From assembly GCA_934376955.1 (NCBI GenBank), contig CAKRPJ010000001.1:1-64000 (forward strand): a stretch of 64,000 nucleotides of DNA, given 5' to 3'. Below, in pieces: positions 39,818 through 49,376 of this stretch (positions are counted from its first letter, which is position 1; every line of letters starts with the position of its first letter). Both the position numbers and the translations under genes were made by a program. The DNA is from CAKRPJ01 sp934376955. Lineage in GTDB: Bacteria; Bacillota; Clostridia; Lachnospirales; Lachnospiraceae. Under the pieces are notes generated by a model. It had not been told where the DNA came from. It was given only the letters and a program-made list of their open reading frames with translations, and searched no databases.

Positions 39818-40903
39818 TCAGCCAATGGTCTTCCAGGTAATAGCGCCCTCAACAACCTTCACGCGGGTATCCATGGCAGTGTTCAGGCTGTCAGCATACG
39901 CCTTGGCGGCATCACGGGCAGCATTAGCCTTGGCGGTTGCGTCAGTAGCGGCAGCACCAATGGCCTCGCTCTTGGCGGCAGCCAGCTGTTCAGTGCTCAC
40001 CTTGGCATCCCAGGTGGCCTTCTGTTCCTTGGTCACATGGATGTCGGCATTCGCAGCGTGCGTATCCAGGGCGGTCTGCACAGCCTTGATCTTTTTGTCA
40101 GCTTCGGCCTTGGTATAAGCATCGGGCACAGCAACATACAGGCCGTCTTCCTCCAGGGTAATGGAGTTGTCAGCCTTGGCACTCACCTTCACCTTCACGC
40201 TGATCTTATTGTCGGTAGAAACAGTAACCTCAGCGGTGGAAGTTGCCAGACCGGTGTAAATATCAATCAGGCTGCCAACCGGGATCTTAATCACATCGCC
40301 GCTGGTAATGGTCAGCTCAATATTTTTGTCTTTGGCATTATAAGTACCGCTGGTCACAACCAGATCCTTGCCAAGCGCAATGGTCAGTTCGTCACCGCCA
40401 AATACCGGCAGCTTGATGGTACGGGTGCTTGCATCATAAGTCGGTGCATGCACAACGCCAGTCAGGGTGGTAGTAACGGGGTCGCCGCCCTTGGCAACAC
40501 TCAGCACGCCCTCATTGTAGGTAACATCGGTAACAAACACGCCCTTGCCGCCAACAACGCCCGCAATCTTGGCATCAACGTAGCTGGCAACAGCCTTAGT
40601 GGTCGGCACATTATCATCACTGGCGTTAGCAGCCGGGATCTCAGTTACGGTGGCCTTGTTCAGCTGGATATAGCTGGTGCCATTGAACACATGCAGGGTA
40701 AAGTCACTGGTGCGCACATAAACAACGCCCTGCACCTGGCCGGAAGCAGGCAGGGTGCTCACCAGCTTGCAGCTCTTGGTGTATTCAACTGCGCCCTTAA
40801 AAATCTGCAAAGTGTCAGTCAAAAAATACAGGGTGTCGTTGTCCTTTACCTGCAGGGCTTCAAACTTAGCTTTGGTACCATAATTAAATTTTACTTCTGC
40901 CAT
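39818..40903 (-). CDS. Tail fibre / structural protein
   Basis: 361 residues, ATG behind AAGGAGAG. The N-terminus (AEVKFNYGTKAKFEAL...DNDTLYFLTDTLQIFKG) is a common phage fibre head. The middle is a beta-rich shaft, and the C-terminal 90 residues are an Ala-rich coiled coil (ADKKIKAVQTALDTHA...). It ends just before a bidirectional terminator. Confidence 0.8.
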   Translation of the reverse strand: MAEVKFNYGTKAKFEALQVKDNDTLYFLTDTLQIFKGAVEYTKSCKLVSTLPASGQVQGVVYVRTSDFTLHVFNGTSYIQLNKATVTEIPAANASDDNVPTTKAVASYVDAKIAGVVGGKGVFVTDVTYNEGVLSVAKGGDPVTTTLTGVVHAPTYDASTRTIKLPVFGGDELTIALGKDLVVTSGTYNAKDKNIELTITSGDVIKIPVGSLIDIYTGLATSTAEVTVSTDNKISVKVKVSAKADNSITLEEDGLYVAVPDAYTKAEADKKIKAVQTALDTHAANADIHVTKEQKATWDAKVSTEQLAAAKSEAIGAAATDATAKANAARDAAKAYADSLNTAMDTRVKVVEGAITWKTIG

Positions 40904-40940
40904 AATTATCTCTCCTTAAATTTCATGTTGTTTTTGTCGG

Positions 40941-41297
40941 TTAAAATTCTTGCCAAACAAATCCAGTGCTTGCAGTGTTGAACGGTTCAACAGCAAACTT
41001 TCCGGTATCCAACAGCTGCACAATCCACGGTTCATACTTGCCCTCGGTGTTTTTAATCATTACGGTCTGCCCGGCATAAGTGTCGCTGCTGTTGTTCAGC
41101 TGTTCATTGGCTTGTCCGTTGCTGTCAAAAACACGGGTTCGGGGGCGGATCGCCTGTTTGCTCTTATCGTCACGGATGTAATAAAACTCCGATGTATCCT
41201 TGGTAATAACCAGGTCCTTCTCGTCAATAATTCCATTCGTAATCGCTGTATCCAGGTTTTCTGCGTTACCATAGCCCAACTTGCTTGTAGTTGCCAT
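40941..41297 (-). CDS. Small tail-associated structural protein
   Basis: 118 residues from ATG 41297, preceded by AAAGGAGG. It contains DEKDLVITKDTSEFYYIRDD, similar in style to the fibre heads around it, and IVQLLDTGKFAVEPFN. No domain is recognised. It lies in the same transcription unit as the fibres. Confidence 0.65.
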   Translation of the reverse strand: MATTSKLGYGNAENLDTAITNGIIDEKDLVITKDTSEFYYIRDDKSKQAIRPRTRVFDSNGQANEQLNNSSDTYAGQTVMIKNTEGKYEPWIVQLLDTGKFAVEPFNTASTGFVWQEF

Positions 41298-41354
41298 TCT
41301 CCCACCTCCTTTCTCCATTTGTCGCTATATAGAAAAAATGCAGGCGGCCAAGCC

Positions 41355-42005
41355 TTAAAACTCAACCACCCGCATATTTCCATCAGTTGTACCATCACCG
41401 CCGCTGCCGGAACCGCCGCTGCTCTTGATCTCTACCGCATTGCCAATCGGGCTTCCGTTGGCGGTCAGCTGCAGCATGTCATTCTTGTAGCTCAGGTTGT
41501 CGGCCTTGCTGTTCATCATGGTGTTGCTCTTATCAATCATGGCCTTCAGCATTGCCTGCATCGCAATAATCCGTTGGTCCAAAGCATTCAGTGCTTCGTC
41601 CGGGATCGTGGCCGCCCAGTCGTAAACATCAACAATTTTAATTTCGCCCGGTCCAACCTTGCGGATGTACTGGGTGGTTCTGCCTTCAGCATCCATCTCA
41701 ATGTTGCCAAAGGTCAGCTGGAACTCAATCACACCGGCCTCACTGGTCAGCGCTGTGTCAAAGGGCAACTTATATTCCAGCTTGTTTTTGTACAGCTCGT
41801 CACTCAGCGTCAAAAACTCGGTGCGGTATTTCTTGCTCACCGGCAACCGGTATTCTAGCATCACCACATAGTCGCGCATGTCTTTGCCTTTGTATTCCGG
41901 GTCAGCCAAAAAATGCAGGGTATCTACCAGTTTGCTCTGCTGCATCACGCGCTCCACCACACTGGCGGTCAGGGTATTGTCCTCGTTAATCAGGATCGTG
42001 TACAT
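41355..42005 (-). CDS. Baseplate upper protein-like fibre component
   Basis: 216 residues from ATG 42005 behind AAAGGAG. The first 110 residues (MYTILINEDNTLTASVVERVM ... LPFDTALTSEAGVIEFQLTF) resemble the BppU-like N-terminal domain of Gram-positive siphophage baseplates. A helical stretch and a fibre-style motif (LSYKNDMLQLTANGSPIG) follow. A Ser/Gly-rich end completes it. Its start overlaps the XkdX-like gene. Confidence 0.7.
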   Translation of the reverse strand: MYTILINEDNTLTASVVERVMQQSKLVDTLHFLADPEYKGKDMRDYVVMLEYRLPVSKKYRTEFLTLSDELYKNKLEYKLPFDTALTSEAGVIEFQLTFGNIEMDAEGRTTQYIRKVGPGEIKIVDVYDWAATIPDEALNALDQRIIAMQAMLKAMIDKSNTMMNSKADNLSYKNDMLQLTANGSPIGNAVEIKSSGGSGSGGDGTTDGNMRVVEF

Positions 42006-42144
42006 TGCTCGTCTCCTTTCCGCCCACAATGTAGTCAAACTCATTGCGGCTGATTTTGCCCTTGTGCCACAGCGCATTTAGGGTCGCTTCTTTTAATCGG
42101 CGATCCAAATACAACCGCCGCAAACTCTCCACAAAGTCGCTCAT
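41986..42144 (-). CDS. XkdX-like small tail protein
   Basis: 52 residues from ATG 42144 behind AAGGAGG, ending TGATTAA at 41986. The sequence MSDFVESLRRLYLDRRL, followed by KGKISRNEFDYIVG, matches the short helical XkdX family found beside baseplate/fibre genes of Bacillota phages and prophages. It overlaps both neighbours, typical for this family. Function in the tail is unknown. Confidence 0.7.
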   Translation of the reverse strand: MSDFVESLRRLYLDRRLKEATLNALWHKGKISRNEFDYIVGGKETSNVHDPD

Positions 42145-42455
42145 AGCACACCTCCTTCAATTAGGCTCAGGGTATAAGCATCAATAATAGCCTCAGGGGT
42201 TTTGGCCCCCAAGGCTTTCAGCTTGTCATATTCGTAAACACTGATCTCTTCCAACTGCACGGTATCGTATCCTGCCGCCGGAATGTTATAGTATCCGTCA
42301 ACATGCCAGATGTAGCGCCCATCACTGCTCACAATTCCTTCGGCATCATCTGCCGTGCAGTTCACCATAATTCCGTGTTTCGCCTGGTATTTCACAAAAC
42401 TCAGGTGGTCAAGGGTATCAATCACCTGGCCGTTATATATCACCTTGTAATACAT
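42141..42455 (-). CDS. Small tail-associated protein
   Basis: 104 residues from ATG 42455, with GAGG six bases upstream. Contains YYKVIYNGQVIDTLDHLSFVKYQAKHG and GRYIWHVDGYYNIP, a pattern found in small proteins encoded before XkdX in siphophages. It overlaps XkdX by 4 bases and follows the giant tail protein gene. No biochemical role is known. Confidence 0.65.
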   Translation of the reverse strand: MYYKVIYNGQVIDTLDHLSFVKYQAKHGIMVNCTADDAEGIVSSDGRYIWHVDGYYNIPAAGYDTVQLEEISVYEYDKLKALGAKTPEAIIDAYTLSLIEGGVL

Positions 42456-42473
42456 TTCGTCCCTCAACCTCCT

Positions 42474-45400
42474 TTACACGCTGAACATCACGCGCACGCC
42501 ATGCTGCTCATTCGGGGTAACATAGCTGTAAATCTGGCCGTCTGCCGCAACCTGCAAAAAGTAATCTGCATACTGAACATTCGGGCTGCGTGTCCAATAA
42601 GTGGTGGCCGCGCCATCATCGTCATAGCAGATTCGGCTCTGATTATCCGTCATGTAACTGATCGTTGTACCTTCATAAATATACGGCTCACTGTTCATGC
42701 TGGGGTTCAGCTCATATGCAGCCGGTATAAAGAAGTAACAATCCGCCGTCACAATTTCCTTGGATGTTCCGCCCGCACTGGATGTCACTTTTACCTGCTG
42801 GATCAACTGCTGCCATCCAATCGGCAAGGCATTCGGCAGCCGCTTGTCCAGGTAGGTGCGCAGCGTTGCTGCGGGCCAACCACCATTGTTGTGATAGCTG
42901 CTGGTAATCGGCATCTTGCGTGCCAGCGTATTTTTCGCTAAAAACGTCATTGCGCAGCGCTTGTTTGTGTTATCGCTTAAATAAAACTGCTTAAATCCGC
43001 ACATCTCATATTCGCGGGTTTCATGCGGCCATGCAGCCAGCTTCCGGCAGGCATTGTCGCCCAGGTCTGCATACCAAACTTTCGCCCAGTACACATCACC
43101 CTTGGCAAACCGTTCATATTCCCCGTCATCTGCCTTGGCACAACCAAACACCAGCGTTGCATTGGTCTGTGTAATTCGTCCACGGTTAATCTCGGTGTAA
43201 ACAATGTCGTCACCGTAAATGTTAGCCGTATACACATGCAGGTTGTTTTCGCCCTTCTTGTGGCGCATTACCACCATGTCACGGGTTCCAACTGTGGCAG
43301 CTGTTGCGCTTTCGGTGCCCCAACTGATCTTGGCTCCATTATTGTTCCAAATGCGGATACCGTTCATGCCGTTGGTTTCAAAACACTGCATCAGCACAGC
43401 ATTGGCCGTATCGGTTGTGGTCATCCGGTAATCTACCGCCAGCACCCAGTCCCGGTCTTCCTTCAACAGCTGCACACCAGTGTCCACATAGTTGGTGCCA
43501 TCAAAGGTCTTTTTCTCGTTAATCAAAACCTTCTCTTCAATGTCAGAGTAGCTAAAGTCGTTGCCCATCGTAATGGTCACAGCGTCCTTGGGGCTAACCA
43601 CCTTATTCTCCACACCAACCTTTTTCATTGCGTAAATCTCGACCGGGCGCAAACTGCCAATCTCTTTGCCGTCAAAGTAACCAGAGGTGTATTCGCAGCT
43701 GTCATATACCGCATTGATGTCCTTGTCTCCGTTCACATATCCGCCCTTGTCCCAATGGTCAAACAGGTAGAACTTATAGGCACCTTCCTCCGCCGTGTAG
43801 GTCGGGGTATCGCCTTCGTACAACACCATGCTGCCATAGGGGGCAACTGTTTTCTGTTTCTCCGCACCATTGTTCAGGTAGCGCACGGTATACTTCCGTA
43901 CACTCTCGGTATATTTGGCCGTTACGGTCTGGTTGGTAAATACTGTAACAAACTCTGTGTCCCATCCAGCATAGGTAAAGTCAGTGCTCACCGTGCTCTT
44001 CTTGGTCGGCTTCGGGATCGGCTTCTCCGCACGGGTCACAGGGTCAACAGCCTTACCACCCTTGTCAATGTACTGCACATCCAAAACTGTGTGCTCGTCA
44101 TCATCATTCACAAAGGTCCAGGTAAACTGTTCCACCAGCGTATTGTAGCTGATCTTCAAATCCGGCCACTGTGCATTAAATTCTGCCAGCTTCTTTTCAC
44201 GCATAATGGGCACATGCACCTTGCCCTCCAGTACAGAGTGCTCAGTGTTATAGCCGTTCTCATCCAGGCCGGTCATCGTGTACAGCCGGTCAAGCAGCGC
44301 TGTATCCTCGCATTCCCAATCAAGGCCAGTCAGGCGCACGCGGTTCAAACCTGTGCATTTTTCCAACATAGCTTTCAGGTCAATGGTCGGGCAGCTTTCC
44401 ACAACCAGTGTGGTCAGGTTCTCATAGCCGTCAATCTTCAAATCGGTCAGGTGGTTCAGGCTCTGTGCCGTCAGGCTTGCAATCGCAGGCAGTTCAGCCT
44501 TTTCAATCTTGCCGCCCTTGGCAAACGCCACACCGGTAATACCGCTGCCGCCGGCATAAAAATCGGTCAGGTTTACACATCCCGCCAAGCTGATGGATTT
44601 CTTCAGGTTTGGCACATTCTGCAAATTCAGGTGTTCCAGCAGCGTATTGTTACCAACTGCAAAGTCGGTCAGGTTTGTGTTGCGGTAGCCTTCGGTGCCG
44701 TTGCCAACCTTCAAGTCGGTCAATTTCGCACCATGGCTAAAATCAACATACCCAGGGTAAAATCCACTAATGTCGCCAATGCTCTGTATCAGGCTGGCAT
44801 TGTAAACATAAACCTCGGTATCGTTCATGGCTGCAATCGGGCACTCAATCGTGTAGGTCTGGCCGCGCTTGCCGCGCATTTTTACCGGGTTGGAGCCATA
44901 CAAAACACTCACATAGGTATCTGCATATGGGCGGATATGGAACGTACCGTCCGGCTGCACACCTGTCCAGTTGGTCGGGGTATAGCCGCGGATCGTCATA
45001 TCATCAGCCGTGCAGGTCGTGCCGCTATACTTGCTCGCAATATACTTTTCCTGGTATTTCTGGTACTGGCGGCGCTGGTGACGCTTGTTGCCGTGCATCA
45101 TCGGCAGGTAACTGGTCGTTCCATTGTCTTCATAGGTGCGGAAATATTTGCGCCGCATGTCCATGATCCAAAGCTTTTCGGGCTTCACATCCTGGTACGC
45201 CTCAATCTTGCGCAAAATACGGTTTGCACTCCAGGCCAAAGCGCTCTCACGGTTCAGGTACATCTTCTGCAAGTCATCTGCAAAAAGATCTCGTACCTTG
45301 CACCACAGCTTGCTGTCTGCCGCGTTAAACACGCTCTTGGTGCCAATGGTGTCGGTGTCCTCATAGCCGTAAGTCAGTGTCAATCCGCCCTCGTTGTCGT

Positions 45401-48400
45401 TGCCCTGGCAGGTATCGTTGTCGTAATCCATGCAAAAATCCCAATGGATCAGATCTTCTGTGTGGGGGAACACATTCTTGGCGCGGTTATCCACCATTGT
45501 GTGGCGCTCAGTGAACAGATAAAAGAACAGCACACTGTCCTTGATAAAGTGGTCCTCAAAATGGGTCTTAAACTCTTCATCATCTGCATTTACTACCCAG
45601 GTCAGCAAGCTCTGCCAGGCATTCTTTGCCGCCTGTGTTTCTTCCTCAGTGCAGTTTTTGCTAATATAGCGAAACTCAAAGCTGTGGTCGCCGTCCCAGG
45701 TTTCCTGGCTCAGATCATCACTCAAAAAGCGGGTCTGGGCATCGGTGTTGTTATCAATCTCAACAATAACTTCCTTGTGGTTTTCGGGGTCCATGCCCTG
45801 GGTATCATTGTTCTTCTTGCTGTTGCCAATATCACCGCAGGCGTAAAAATGCCACTGGCCGTCCTTAAACACCGTTGCGTTCTCCACGTCCGTTTCCTGA
45901 ATAAACACCACGCACGGGTAAAACGCCATCGTATCGCGCACCTTCGGGTTATCTTTCTTTGCCTGGCGGGTATATGGGTTAAACGTGTTGTAATCATCTG
46001 CAATGCAGGCGTTGTTTGCGTTTTCAGAACTTGCAATGTTTACCTTGATATTAAAATATTTCTCCGGGATACTGTCCTTAGTCAAGGTATAGGTGCTGCC
46101 GGTACTATCATCGCCAAACGTAAATCCACCGGAACAGTTAATATCAATGTTTCGGCCGCTCTCGCCATACGCATTGGAGCTGGTGCCCTGGCCTTTATGG
46201 CTGCCGGTCGCGGTCCAGTTATCCTCCACAGCGCGTCCGTTCTTGTAAATCTGCTGAATGGTGGTATTAAAAACCTCATTCTTTTTGCCGGTCGTAAAGG
46301 TCGGGGCACTGATCTTGATAATGCGCAAATCCGGGCACTTCTCGGCCAAAAGGTCAGCATCCAGTTCGCCGCTTACGTTGGTAATATCGTTGCGGTTATA
46401 GCGTTCAATCATCAGCTCGGCGTTCTTGGCATCCGCAATAAAGTTGTCCAGGATCTCATCGTCCGTCAGTTCCATGCCGTAGGTCTTCATGCGGTATACC
46501 TGCACATCACAGTCCGCAGAGCCAATCGTAATGCCAACCGGGCTTGCCTGTGTAAAGTTGTCGCTTGCATCGTACAGTTCCACCTTACAGGGGATACCGT
46601 CGCACCATAGCACCATCTCTTTATACTTGCTGTCCGGCAAAATATTGAACTCAAACTCCAAAAAGTCATCTTCGCAAATCGGCAGCTCAATGCGGTTCTG
46701 CTGGCTGGTCAAGGTAATCTTCTGTGCCTGTACCGTCAAACCAACGTTGCCATTTGCGCAGGTTAGCGCCGTAGCATCGTAGTCTCGCACATTGGTGGTT
46801 TTAAACACCAGCTTAAAGTTCTTACCCTTCTTTTTGGCATCGTCCGCAAACAGCTTATAATCCAGCGTGGCGGTAGTTCCGGCTTTCACGCAAAAGTAAG
46901 TATCGCCGTCCTCATCAATCTGGTAGCCGCCATTGCTCCAGTCAAAGTTGTCGCTTACAGTCATTGCGGTATTGCCATCAGTCCACAGGCGGTTTTCGTC
47001 CGCATTGGTTCGGCCAGCCGGGTTAAAGTCAAACATCAGGTTGGTTTTCACCGGCTCAATGTTAATACCCAGCTCGGTAATTTTTACATTGATGGTCTTT
47101 ACCGTCTCGCCGCAGGTAATGGTCAGCACATGGCTGCCAATCTCGCTGCTCTTGTACGTCCAGGTCTGTTTGGTGCGTCCCACCGTTAGCTTGCTGGCAA
47201 CAATGCCATCCACAGCCAGGGTCACATTGGTGTTGCTGCTGGCCGGATCATACACGGTATAGCTGATCGCAACATTGCTGTACTGTTTAGCACTGTAATC
47301 CAGCACGGCACAACTGATAATCGGGGTGTTATTGCCCTCTTCCACCCACATAATATCGTGGCGCAGGGTGTTGCTTGTCACCTGTTTGCCATTGATCTCC
47401 GCCGTCATGCTCACTTCCAGCAGGTGGCTGCCGTGCTTCTGGGTGGGCAAATTGTAGGTCATCTGGCGGCCTGTCACTGCAGTGCTTGTTCCACCAATCG
47501 CCTTGCCATCCAACTTAAAGCTGATGTTTTTGGCAATATTGCCATACGGAGTAAACCGGTAAGTTACTTCGCCGGAATAAAAAAGAGAGTCATCAAAAAT
47601 GCTCTCCAAATAAAACTCAACAACATTAACCGACCAGTTCTTGCTGCCCACACTGCCCATGCTGTCCGTAACCTGCAGCCGCACAGTGTTGTCACCGCTG
47701 TGCAAGTATTGCGTCACATCAAAGGTGTTCTTGCCCTGGATGATGGTCGTGGTTGCCACCTTGGTGTTGCCCACATACCAGTTGCCAGTCGCATTGCCGG
47801 TGTCATCGCCAGCATTGTCCACACTCGTAAACTTAAAGCCGATCAATGCACTGTCACCCTGAACTACCGTCAGGCTGCTGTCACCAATTCGTTCAATGGT
47901 AATGGTGCTGGTTGCCTCACCGCCACCACCGCCACCACCTTTAATGGTAACAACAGTCTTGGTTGTGCCGTCTTCCAACAGGCTCAAATGACCGTCATCA
48001 CTGGTGTAAGTAATGTCGTACTCATGGCCGTTGCTGGGCTTAATATCTTTGATCTTTTCCTGGATTTCTGCAATGTCGCTGTTGGCCGTATCCACACTGC
48101 CCTGCAAAGCTGCCACGGTATTCTTGGTCACAGTCAAATCATTGGTAAATCCATCCAGAGCAGTTTTGTCCGCCTTATCAGCCAGCAGTTTGTTGGTTGC
48201 TTCCTTATTATAATAATCACTCTGCAAGGTGTTCGGCAGGTCGCCTACACTATCCTGCAAAGCTTTCACAGCTTCGTTGTTGCTGGTCTTGTATTCATCC
48301 AGCGCTGTACTTACCGGGTCTACCGCCGCGCTGATCTTAGCATCCACCGTCTTGCCATATGCGGTCGTCCACTCTGCGCTGGGGTCGGTGCTCAAGGTTA

Positions 48401-49352
48401 CAGTTTTAATCACTGCATCGCCGTTATAAAACGTTAAGGCACGGGTGCCCGCATCATACACACAGTTAAAAGCTGCTAATCCGTCGATCCCAGAAATCTT
48501 GCCTTCCAACAGTGTAACAAAGCCATCCACTTCTTCCTTGTTATAATACTTGGCAAGCTCCGTGGTCAGCTCAGTTTTCTTGGTATAGTTGGTGTCAAGG
48601 CCACTCTGCAGCTCCTGTTTAATTCCTGCTGCCGCATTCTGGATCTTATTATCCACACCCGCCGCAGCGTTGGCTGCATCCTGGGCACTGGCCTGTGCGG
48701 CACTGGCATAGCTGGAAGCCTGGCCAACCTTCTCGTCCATCAGGGCAACAAAGCTTGTGTACCAGTCTTTGTCCGGTTCCACCATCTTGGTGCCACTCAA
48801 AGCCTCCAAGATATTCAGCTCGCCGTCTGGTCGTGTGCGCCACATATAGGTCTCGCTGCGTTCATTTACACCAGTTGCAGTGATCTCAAAGCGCACGGTC
48901 CCCTTCTTGCTTGTCACACTATTTGTAACCAGCCAATAGAACCGGATCGTATCCTCGTTGTAGGTAACATTGATCGGCGTGGCATATGCTTCCTGCCCGT
49001 CCACATTCAGGTAATGCACCTGCAGCATCATCTGCATCAAATCAATGCCGTCATATCGCCGCGGCATCTTAAACGGGATCACCTGGCTGTTGGTTTCCTG
49101 GGTAATGTTGATCTGGCTCTTGTCCATCACAACATTTTTCATCTCGTCAATGGTCGAAAACGCATCATCATTATATTGGTTGTACCACAGGTATTTTTCA
49201 CTGCGGGTGTAGCCGCCATCATCATTGGCCTGCGCCTCCGGCATATCAACTACCGCGGCCATGGGGGCAGCCTCAGCCTGCAATGCCACTGGCTCTGCTT
49301 TGGCCGCCATTTCAGCTGCCATCCGTTTCGACTCTTCAAAACTTAATGCCAT
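42474..49352 (-). CDS. Giant tail/receptor-binding protein with CotH-like, LRR-like, LamG-like and lectin-like domains
   Basis: 2292 residues, ATG behind GGAGGAAAAC. The order is: fibre head with coiled coils (1-480); a Gly8 linker and Ig-like beta domains (about 480-780); a LamG-like domain (about 790-960); a CotH-kinase-like region with VDNRAKNVFPH (about 1285) and CMDYDNDTCQGNDNEG (about 1305-1320); leucine-rich LTDLKV/LTDFAV/LEHLNL repeats (about 1540-1690); InlB-like strands; a second LamG-like domain (about 1945-2100); and a DUF6273/C-lectin-like end with YWTRSPN and HGVRVMFSV. It likely binds host glycans or proteins. Domain calls are by eye. Confidence 0.85.
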   Translation of the reverse strand: MALSFEESKRMAAEMAAKAEPVALQAEAAPMAAVVDMPEAQANDDGGYTRSEKYLWYNQYNDDAFSTIDEMKNVVMDKSQINITQETNSQVIPFKMPRRYDGIDLMQMMLQVHYLNVDGQEAYATPINVTYNEDTIRFYWLVTNSVTSKKGTVRFEITATGVNERSETYMWRTRPDGELNILEALSGTKMVEPDKDWYTSFVALMDEKVGQASSYASAAQASAQDAANAAAGVDNKIQNAAAGIKQELQSGLDTNYTKKTELTTELAKYYNKEEVDGFVTLLEGKISGIDGLAAFNCVYDAGTRALTFYNGDAVIKTVTLSTDPSAEWTTAYGKTVDAKISAAVDPVSTALDEYKTSNNEAVKALQDSVGDLPNTLQSDYYNKEATNKLLADKADKTALDGFTNDLTVTKNTVAALQGSVDTANSDIAEIQEKIKDIKPSNGHEYDITYTSDDGHLSLLEDGTTKTVVTIKGGGGGGGEATSTITIERIGDSSLTVVQGDSALIGFKFTSVDNAGDDTGNATGNWYVGNTKVATTTIIQGKNTFDVTQYLHSGDNTVRLQVTDSMGSVGSKNWSVNVVEFYLESIFDDSLFYSGEVTYRFTPYGNIAKNISFKLDGKAIGGTSTAVTGRQMTYNLPTQKHGSHLLEVSMTAEINGKQVTSNTLRHDIMWVEEGNNTPIISCAVLDYSAKQYSNVAISYTVYDPASSNTNVTLAVDGIVASKLTVGRTKQTWTYKSSEIGSHVLTITCGETVKTINVKITELGINIEPVKTNLMFDFNPAGRTNADENRLWTDGNTAMTVSDNFDWSNGGYQIDEDGDTYFCVKAGTTATLDYKLFADDAKKKGKNFKLVFKTTNVRDYDATALTCANGNVGLTVQAQKITLTSQQNRIELPICEDDFLEFEFNILPDSKYKEMVLWCDGIPCKVELYDASDNFTQASPVGITIGSADCDVQVYRMKTYGMELTDDEILDNFIADAKNAELMIERYNRNDITNVSGELDADLLAEKCPDLRIIKISAPTFTTGKKNEVFNTTIQQIYKNGRAVEDNWTATGSHKGQGTSSNAYGESGRNIDINCSGGFTFGDDSTGSTYTLTKDSIPEKYFNIKVNIASSENANNACIADDYNTFNPYTRQAKKDNPKVRDTMAFYPCVVFIQETDVENATVFKDGQWHFYACGDIGNSKKNNDTQGMDPENHKEVIVEIDNNTDAQTRFLSDDLSQETWDGDHSFEFRYISKNCTEEETQAAKNAWQSLLTWVVNADDEEFKTHFEDHFIKDSVLFFYLFTERHTMVDNRAKNVFPHTEDLIHWDFCMDYDNDTCQGNDNEGGLTLTYGYEDTDTIGTKSVFNAADSKLWCKVRDLFADDLQKMYLNRESALAWSANRILRKIEAYQDVKPEKLWIMDMRRKYFRTYEDNGTTSYLPMMHGNKRHQRRQYQKYQEKYIASKYSGTTCTADDMTIRGYTPTNWTGVQPDGTFHIRPYADTYVSVLYGSNPVKMRGKRGQTYTIECPIAAMNDTEVYVYNASLIQSIGDISGFYPGYVDFSHGAKLTDLKVGNGTEGYRNTNLTDFAVGNNTLLEHLNLQNVPNLKKSISLAGCVNLTDFYAGGSGITGVAFAKGGKIEKAELPAIASLTAQSLNHLTDLKIDGYENLTTLVVESCPTIDLKAMLEKCTGLNRVRLTGLDWECEDTALLDRLYTMTGLDENGYNTEHSVLEGKVHVPIMREKKLAEFNAQWPDLKISYNTLVEQFTWTFVNDDDEHTVLDVQYIDKGGKAVDPVTRAEKPIPKPTKKSTVSTDFTYAGWDTEFVTVFTNQTVTAKYTESVRKYTVRYLNNGAEKQKTVAPYGSMVLYEGDTPTYTAEEGAYKFYLFDHWDKGGYVNGDKDINAVYDSCEYTSGYFDGKEIGSLRPVEIYAMKKVGVENKVVSPKDAVTITMGNDFSYSDIEEKVLINEKKTFDGTNYVDTGVQLLKEDRDWVLAVDYRMTTTDTANAVLMQCFETNGMNGIRIWNNNGAKISWGTESATAATVGTRDMVVMRHKKGENNLHVYTANIYGDDIVYTEINRGRITQTNATLVFGCAKADDGEYERFAKGDVYWAKVWYADLGDNACRKLAAWPHETREYEMCGFKQFYLSDNTNKRCAMTFLAKNTLARKMPITSSYHNNGGWPAATLRTYLDKRLPNALPIGWQQLIQQVKVTSSAGGTSKEIVTADCYFFIPAAYELNPSMNSEPYIYEGTTISYMTDNQSRICYDDDGAATTYWTRSPNVQYADYFLQVAADGQIYSYVTPNEQHGVRVMFSV

Positions 49353-49376
49353 GTTTTCCTCCTCCCCTTTCTATTT

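Noticed and set aside
42474..43020. Diversity-generating retroelement target
   Set aside because: The C-lectin-like end of the tail protein is of the kind used by such systems, but no reverse transcriptase or template repeat is in the window.
43023..46610. 1195-residue plus-strand ORF opposite the giant tail protein
   Set aside because: It is a shadow of the minus-strand codon pattern, with no ribosome site and low-complexity His/Val/Arg composition; the tail protein on the other strand has clear domains.
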